In this document: piece after piece, positions 61,191 through 64,000 of the stretch
Layout: each line of letters opens with the position of its first letter
Position numbering within the stretch: the stretch's first letter is position 1
From: Ifrita kowaldi
Lineage: Eukaryota; Chordata; Aves; Passeriformes; Cinclosomatidae
NCBI GenBank assembly: GCA_013398055.1
Contig: VZRS01015035.1
Location: 876,270-940,269, forward strand
Direction: 5' to 3'
Length of the DNA: 64,000 nucleotides
Position numbers and translations under genes: made by a program
The notes under the pieces: generated by a model
Told to the model about the DNA's origin: nothing
The model's input: the letters and a program-made list of their open reading frames with translations, nothing else
Databases searched by the model: none

Positions 61191-64000
61191 GATCATCCTG
61201 CCTCTCCTTTGGAAAACATTAGCCTCAAAAACAGGCTGGTCTTACAAATTCTGTCATTAGGGGCAGGTGAGGCTCTCGAGACTGGGAGGCAGAGCAAGCT
61301 GCAGTGGTGGAACCAGCTTTAATCCTTGCCGGGCTCCTCTGTGTTGTCACAGTTGTACTTATCTTTCATGCGACAAAACAGTGCAGATGCCAAGGTCATA
61401 AAAAGTTTTATATGGCTGTGCCTGCCGTCTCTTCAAGGTGGGCTGGCGGGGAGAAGGGCTACAGACAGAAAAATGGAGTAATAAAGTTTAAGTAGTGGGC
61501 AATAATATCCATCTGCAGTGCTGCAATGCCGATTAAGAGATTGAAAAACTCCCCGTGGCTCTAATTGGATTTTCCTGTGTTGTGCACAGCCCTTGGGGGC
61601 TGAACGCTGATAAAGGCTCCTTGTGCTGCCTGTTCATCCCACATGTGTGATTCCATGTAATGGACTTATCCATAAAACACAGATTCTTGTGGTGCTGTGG
61701 AGCTGGGCTGTTGCAGTGACCTTTAGACACCACTGTAGATTAGAAAATCACAATCTCATCACTTACTGTGACTCAATACAACACTAATGGCCACTTAATA
61801 CTGTCATATTAGCACTATATTAAGAACAACAAAAGAGCCAGAATGCAGAAGTCTATGAGTGGTTAAATAACTTAAATAAAACCCTCTGAGACCTTATAGA
61901 TTGCTAACCTTAAATGTAGGTACATTCGAGGAAAAATGTAAGCAAATTTGAGGAACAAATTTAAAAAACACCTGATAAAAACTAAGTTTTGAAAAATAGT
62001 AGTCTGGGAAAAAAAGCATTAGCATTTGAACAGCATTGCCTTCTGCTGAAGTGAATCTGTTTTCATTTACTAATCTCTTTACATGTACTCTAAATAAAAT
62101 TAAAAAAGCAAAATGAGGACCATTCCTGAGTCTGCAGATAGCCTTTGCAAGTGTTTCCCTTCCTTTCCACAGATTTCCTAAACTACAGACCAAAGCCATG
62201 GACTATTCTCATTCAATGCTAATTTTCCAACCCATTAAACAGGAGAGAAAGCTGAAACTATTTCATTAAATGGAAAGAATACTGCAACTATTTAGTGAGA
62301 AGAATAATCCAAAACAAAAGAAATATGAGAAGACTGGGAATGTATTTATATTTTTGTTAGGAACAGAAGGAAGCTGGAAGGATAAAGTAACAACCTTCTC
62401 ACTCTCCCAATAATTAGAGTGCTGAGAGTCAAGAAGGGGAAATCAAGAAGCTGGGAACACATCTGTGATTCATCAACACAGAGCTGACAGTTGTATTTGT
62501 CTGAGATTATTGGATGCTATTTATCGAATTTTGTTCCTTGCTTATGATTGTCTGCTTCTCTCATCAGACAATTCCTTCAAGACCTGAAGATTTCATAAAT
62601 TCACAGCAAATGAGCTCTTGATTTCAGGGACCACGTTGTTCATACAGGGTATTGAAGTGAATATCGCAAAAAATGGGGTCAGCACCTCATTTAAAACCCT
62701 GACAAATAATGGGGAAGAGGATCAGTTACATTAACCAATAAGACTAAAAAGGAAAGGGGCTTGTGACCACAGCAGCAATAAAATAGAGGCAGAGAGTATA
62801 AAAACATGATGATGAAAGAGCAGCTTCAGAAGAAAATGAAGACTGCTAAACCTGGGGAGAAATGGGAGAAGATGGGATGAAAACATCAAAGATTTCTCCC
62901 CTTCCACCCCAGTTAAGTCCATCACAGGTTTGCATTGCCATAGAGCACCCAAAAGTGATCCTTCTGCAAATGAGCTCAGCACTTGCTTAGCATCTGAAAG
63001 GTGCTAAACAACACAGGTGTCACGGTGTGTCTTTCTTATCTGGAATACAAAGGGAAAACAAATGGGAATAAGCTCACAAAAGAGAAGTAAAAATGATAAG
63101 ATGCTCAAAGGGAGAGTGTTCGGAAAAGATTAAAAAGTGGGTAAACAACACAAGGTAAAATGAGTATAGTTGGGTCAAAGCCACCCAGGGACAGTGGGTA
63201 CATTTCAGTATGAATTATTCAGGTTACCACATAAGGTTTATCACTAGACATGATAGCACCAAAATAAGGACAAGAAACAAATACACTTGGTTATGACAAC
63301 TGCTAAAAATAAGGGAAAAGGTGGCATACCTCATTGATTTGAAATGTGGAAACTAAGAGACACAAAGCACCAGAAATCTTTTGTGTTGGTGAAAATGGGG
63401 AGATGAAGATGAAAGAAATAGAGCTTTTCCCTAATTTCTGCAGTTCTGTGTTTCTGCAGCTTTGCTGATAGCATGATTGATAAATGATCCCTACAGTATT
63501 TTGCCATCACTGTGCTCCTGCTTTCCAGTAATGAGAAGACTTTCCTTAAAAGGGCAGCATATGGGAGACTTTCTCTGCTTTATAAATTTTATCTTGAAGC
63601 AGGCTAGCTGCCAATTACTGCAGAAGGTTAGAGAACCTGGAACGTGAGTGCACAATATGCTTCAGATCCTCTGAACAGCTCTCTAGAAAAAGGCATTTTT
63701 TATAAAGGATGTCAATGTGATTTCAGTAAAGCTTTAGAAGCAAGGGTCAGGCTTTTCTGAAGAATTTTGTATTTTCTGTCATGAACTGCTCTCTAGGAAA
63801 ACTCCCCTTCATGCCTACCTTTTTTCCCAGGGACAGCAAAATTGACTTAACCCATTGCACAACCAGACCAAGTTACCAGATTTAACTCTGATTAGTAGCT
63901 CTTGTCCATTCCTACTGACATTTATGTATCTACTGTTCTTCATTCACTGAAAGTCAAATAACAGATGTCCTCCAGGGGTCACATAACCATTAGACTGATC

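Larger units (their letters stand above)
45405..64000 (-). other. NLGN1: NLGN1 upstream intron, partial
   Basis: The acceptor at 45405-45406 shows that transcript sequence continues upstream, but I recognised none of the earlier neuroligin exons: neither the 153-nt-type exon ending in the VLG context, nor the splice-site-A exons, nor the signal-peptide exon. Known NLGN1 genes have very long introns, so these probably lie beyond 64000; a missed short exon is possible. Within this span I see CR1 copies, possible SINE remnants and simple repeats. Open frames such as 54294-54728 (plus, 144 codons) and 57620-57964 (plus) have no family character and are not called. Confidence 0.75.

Noticed and set aside
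1..64000. CRISPR arrays, tRNA or rRNA genes, complete endogenous retroviruses
   Set aside because: No regularly spaced repeats, no cloverleaf-like tRNA sequence and no gag-pol-like frames were seen by eye.

Overview
This window is vertebrate, and almost certainly avian, nuclear DNA. It is AT-rich with long non-coding stretches. It holds many fragments of the bird LINE family CR1, including 3' ends with the typical ATTCTATG-type octamer repeats. The only gene recognised with confidence is split by GT-AG introns. No bacterial, plasmid, phage or CRISPR features are visible.

The gene is neuroligin-1 (NLGN1), on the minus strand, with its last three coding exons in the window. In transcript order they are 45404-45192 (213 nt, including an alternative 27-nt end), 40336-39547 (790 nt) and 38581-37759 (823 nt, ending in a TAG stop). 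Joined, they keep one reading frame. They encode most of the esterase-like neurexin-binding domain, the stalk, the single membrane segment and the cytoplasmic tail with its gephyrin-binding region and C-terminal TTRV PDZ ligand. The N-terminal exons lie beyond position 64000, or were not found in the 18.6 kb of intron visible upstream. A long AT-rich, repeat-poor stretch below 37758 is the likely 3' UTR.

Layout: 1-210 and about 1040-1612 are CpG-rich, promoter-like stretches with a CR1 fragment after the first. 1.6-34 kb is intergenic, with scattered CR1 and simple repeats. It holds three short plus-strand open segments with splice-acceptor-like starts (4735, 10574, 12562) that could be exons of an unrecognised or decaying gene. 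33.4-37.8 kb is the probable NLGN1 3' UTR, 37.8-45.4 kb the NLGN1 exons, and 45.4-64 kb an NLGN1 intron with more CR1 and possible ancient SINE remnants.

The most interesting signals are at the NLGN1 splice-site-B exon. It has two in-frame donors 27 nt apart that include or exclude a glycosylation-bearing insert, and it sits between two closely matching CR1 copies in opposite orientation, an arrangement that can favour circular RNA or exon skipping. I found no convincing novel system; the three orphan plus-strand open segments are the best leads.
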